From the NCBI GenBank assembly GCA_023333565.1, contig JAJKFH010003075.1, positions 919,501 through 983,500 of the forward strand: a DNA stretch of 64,000 nucleotides, read 5' to 3'. The stretch is from Puffinus mauretanicus. Taxonomy: Eukaryota; Chordata; Aves; Procellariiformes; Procellariidae. Shown here one piece after another: positions 61,772 through 64,000 of the stretch. The notes under the pieces are model-generated. The model did not search any database. It was not told where the DNA came from and saw only the letters and a list, made by a program, of their open reading frames with translations. Position 1 is the first letter of the stretch, and each line of letters begins with the position of its first letter. A program made the position numbers and the translations under genes.

Positions 61772-64000
61772 AGCATTCAGTAAATGATGGTAGGGAAGGA
61801 TGGCTGTGAAGATGTGTGAAACTCTTACCTTCACTGCTTGGTGAAGGACTGCATCAGAGAACTTTACTGGAAAAGACCAGACATCAGAAGTTGCCTCACT
61901 GAAATTCAGTTAAAGAGTTGGATACCATTTGAGCATAATTGGGCCCTAAGCTTTTGAAGAAGTGGGCTTAACCCCTACGCTGGCTTGCCCAGCATTTCTG
62001 TCTGGTATTTGTGTGTGTTTCTTTTCGATCAAGTGAAATACAACAGAAATTTTACATGCTATTAAAAAAGTCCATGTGAGGAAGGAGGTGCGAGGATATT
62101 TGTTTGGACTTGAGTCTTATTTTTTTGAGTACTCCGTTTTGTTGGTTTTTTGGGTTTTTTTTATGCTGAGCTACATGTCAGTGTTCTGGGAATTAATCCA
62201 GCGGTCCTGGACGGTGGAATCGTTTTGAAGAACTTGGTGGAGAAAATTGTTTCCATGCTTTGATGTGAAAAGCATAAGCTTTAAAGAACTTCCCTTCCAA
62301 AAATGTTGTCACTCACTCCTAAATGAAGGGAAAAATACTGCGGATGTAATGCACATAGGAGGAAAAGATCATTAATGTAGCATTAGGGATTCAACTAGAA
62401 CAATGCTACCTGTTATCATTCAAACTACTTAGCGAAAAACGTGGAAAAGAATGCAAAATACAGTCCTGCTGTGATCGCAGGGAAAGCTACTGTCACAGTG
62501 TTTCCATCCCATATTACTCAGTCATCAATACTCTCTCTTCTTGTGGCGTTTCAGGCTTTTATCTCATTTCACACAATTCAGCCGTATCTTGTCCCTTTAA
62601 CCTCCCTACTAGTTCATATAACTCGGTATGATTCTGCCTGGGGAAAGATTTTAATTAACAATGGATAAAGAATAAAGGGAACAAACAGATTTTTAAAAAC
62701 ACTGCTTTGAGACAGGCACGTGATTTTGCATTTTGATTTTTTTGTTTTATCAGGTAATCTCTCCTGTTTATTTAACCGGTGTGTATGGATGCGGGTCCTA
62801 CAAAACTTCAGGTTCTGCGCCTTCGCTTCCTGAACACCCAGCAATCACGCTGAAGCTGGTGGGCGTTGTGGGTGTGCCAGAAGGGGTGAGAGATGAGGTC
62901 TCCCTCAGTCTCTCTTCTTAGCCTTTAGCCTGTGGATTCCTAAGCAAAGGCTCTCGGGAATTTTCCAGAAAAAGGTCTTGGGGCATACATAGGAAACAGG
63001 CCTCTCGGGGGACACGTTTTGTAGTGTGACAGCTGTAGGAGAGCTGAGAGTGTAATTTCACATGACATGATTGCAGCGTAATATACTATTTTGGTTCTCG
63101 TGGTCTGTATTGCCATGTCCTCTTAGAACATTTACACTGGACCTTATTTCAAGCAGCCTGTATGAAGGTTTTTTGGAAATACCACACTGAGATATCAAGG
63201 ACAATGAAGTTGACATTGTGAGGGGTTGAATACCCTTGCAGTGTTGCACTGCTTCAAATCCTACATGAGGCTGGGGTGGGTGCTTACCTTTCTTTTCCTA
63301 ATAAAATAAACTCCTAAAGCTGCCCATGCCCAGGGCAATTAAAATGGCCGTTTTCAGTGGAAGAATTTTTTGGTGTACTAACTCTGAAATTAGCGATCTC
63401 GGCTTTTCTTTTGATCTGCAAAACCTGTAAATAAGTGGACCAGCAAAGGCAGGAGACGCTGGGGCTCCTGATTCAGCTGAGTATTTGAGGTGCCTTGGGT
63501 TGTCCTATGTGGCCTCCAGCTACAGCTCCCACAAGGCCTGCATCTCCCAGTAGACCTGTATCGTATCTACTGGTCTTACATAGATGTTTTAGATAGCCTA
63601 GGGTGTCTCAAATGGCTCTTGCCATCAGTGGTTAGGCAGCTGAGGGAAACTCTGTGTTTATTCTGTTCCTGCCACTCAGTCACTCTGATGGGCTATATTG
63701 ATTTTTTTTTTTTTTTAATTATTTTTAAATTTTTATTTGAGTGGACTAACACTGTGTCTGTGATACCGGGTGAATCACAGTAAGGGGAATTAAGAACTTT
63801 CTGGAGGCTGCAAAAAGTTTTTCAAGTTTTCACTTTCAATCAATTATAAATTCGTGGGATTTGTTGCAATTTCTTTCCTCTAGTTTCCACCAGTTTAAAT
63901 CTGGTCTGAAAACAAAACTTGATGGTCCCTGTACAGGCAGAACACTATAGGTCTGTTCTAACACACTGCTATAAATGTGTGTCTGGGATGAGATCTAGAA

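Larger units (their letters stand above)
57381..64000 (+). other. SMYD2: SMYD2 intron 2 (incomplete in window)
   Basis: From the donor at 57381 to the window end I found no exon encoding the expected continuation K-E-D-W-P-M-H-K, so the intron is at least 6.6 kb. It holds a G-run block (57408-57427), a MIR-type SINE (60375-60585), a short tandem duplication (59357-59396), T-runs near 59178-59189 and 63702-63717, and several coding-like open frames on the minus strand (59500-59830, 60807-61771). The remaining DNA is ordinary intronic sequence. Confidence 0.8.

Noticed and set aside
57381..64000. SMYD2 exon 3
   Set aside because: The expected continuation K-E-D-W-P-M-H-K after a splice acceptor was looked for on the + strand and not seen; it is most likely beyond the window.
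1..64000. tRNA, rRNA, snRNA genes and CRISPR arrays
   Set aside because: No cloverleaf with A and B boxes, no rRNA-like block and no regularly spaced direct repeats were recognised by eye.

Overview
The window looks like vertebrate nuclear DNA from a sauropsid, most likely a bird. Introns are long, CpG islands are discrete against an AT-rich background, and there is no bacterial-style gene packing. Recognisable repeats are old CR1 LINE pieces, MIR-type SINEs and short palindromic elements of a kind familiar from bird, crocodile and turtle genomes. Two CR1 fragments in 64 kb, and no young transposon, fit the low repeat load of birds. The species cannot be fixed from this sequence alone.

Only one protein-coding gene is securely recognised: the 5' end of SMYD2, a SET/MYND-domain lysine methyltransferase, on the + strand. 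Coding exon 1 (53995-54176) lies in a roughly 1 kb CpG-island promoter. Exon 2 is only 64 bases (57317-57380). The two join in phase and carry the start of the SET domain and six of the MYND zinc-finger cysteines. Exon 3 was not found before base 64000, so the gene runs off the right edge.

The roughly 53 kb to the left (1-53440) has no gene I can support. In amniotes the gene upstream of SMYD2 is PROX1 in the same orientation, so this is probably the PROX1-SMYD2 intergenic desert; that is inferred from known gene order, as PROX1 itself is not seen. The desert holds MIR-type SINEs (7650, 14805, 18180), palindromic elements (16718, 32905, 37745, 47531, 50480, 52208), an internally deleted CR1 (46030-47075), a CR1 3' tail (50775-50915), simple repeats, and AT-rich blocks with clustered transcription-factor-like motifs that could be enhancers (about 6780-7570, 20560-22020, 33040-33650, 35820-36070).

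Two things stand out as possibly undescribed. First, an orphan CpG island at 27690-28330 in the middle of the desert is followed on the + strand by a strong splice donor at 28369/28370 and by a 181-base candidate exon (29652-29832) with canonical flanking splice signals. Together these suggest an unannotated spliced transcript, probably a lncRNA. Second, SMYD2 intron 2 carries several coding-like open frames on the minus strand (59500-59830 and 60807-61771), interrupted by frameshifts and stops. They look like decayed coding sequence of a protein I do not recognise.
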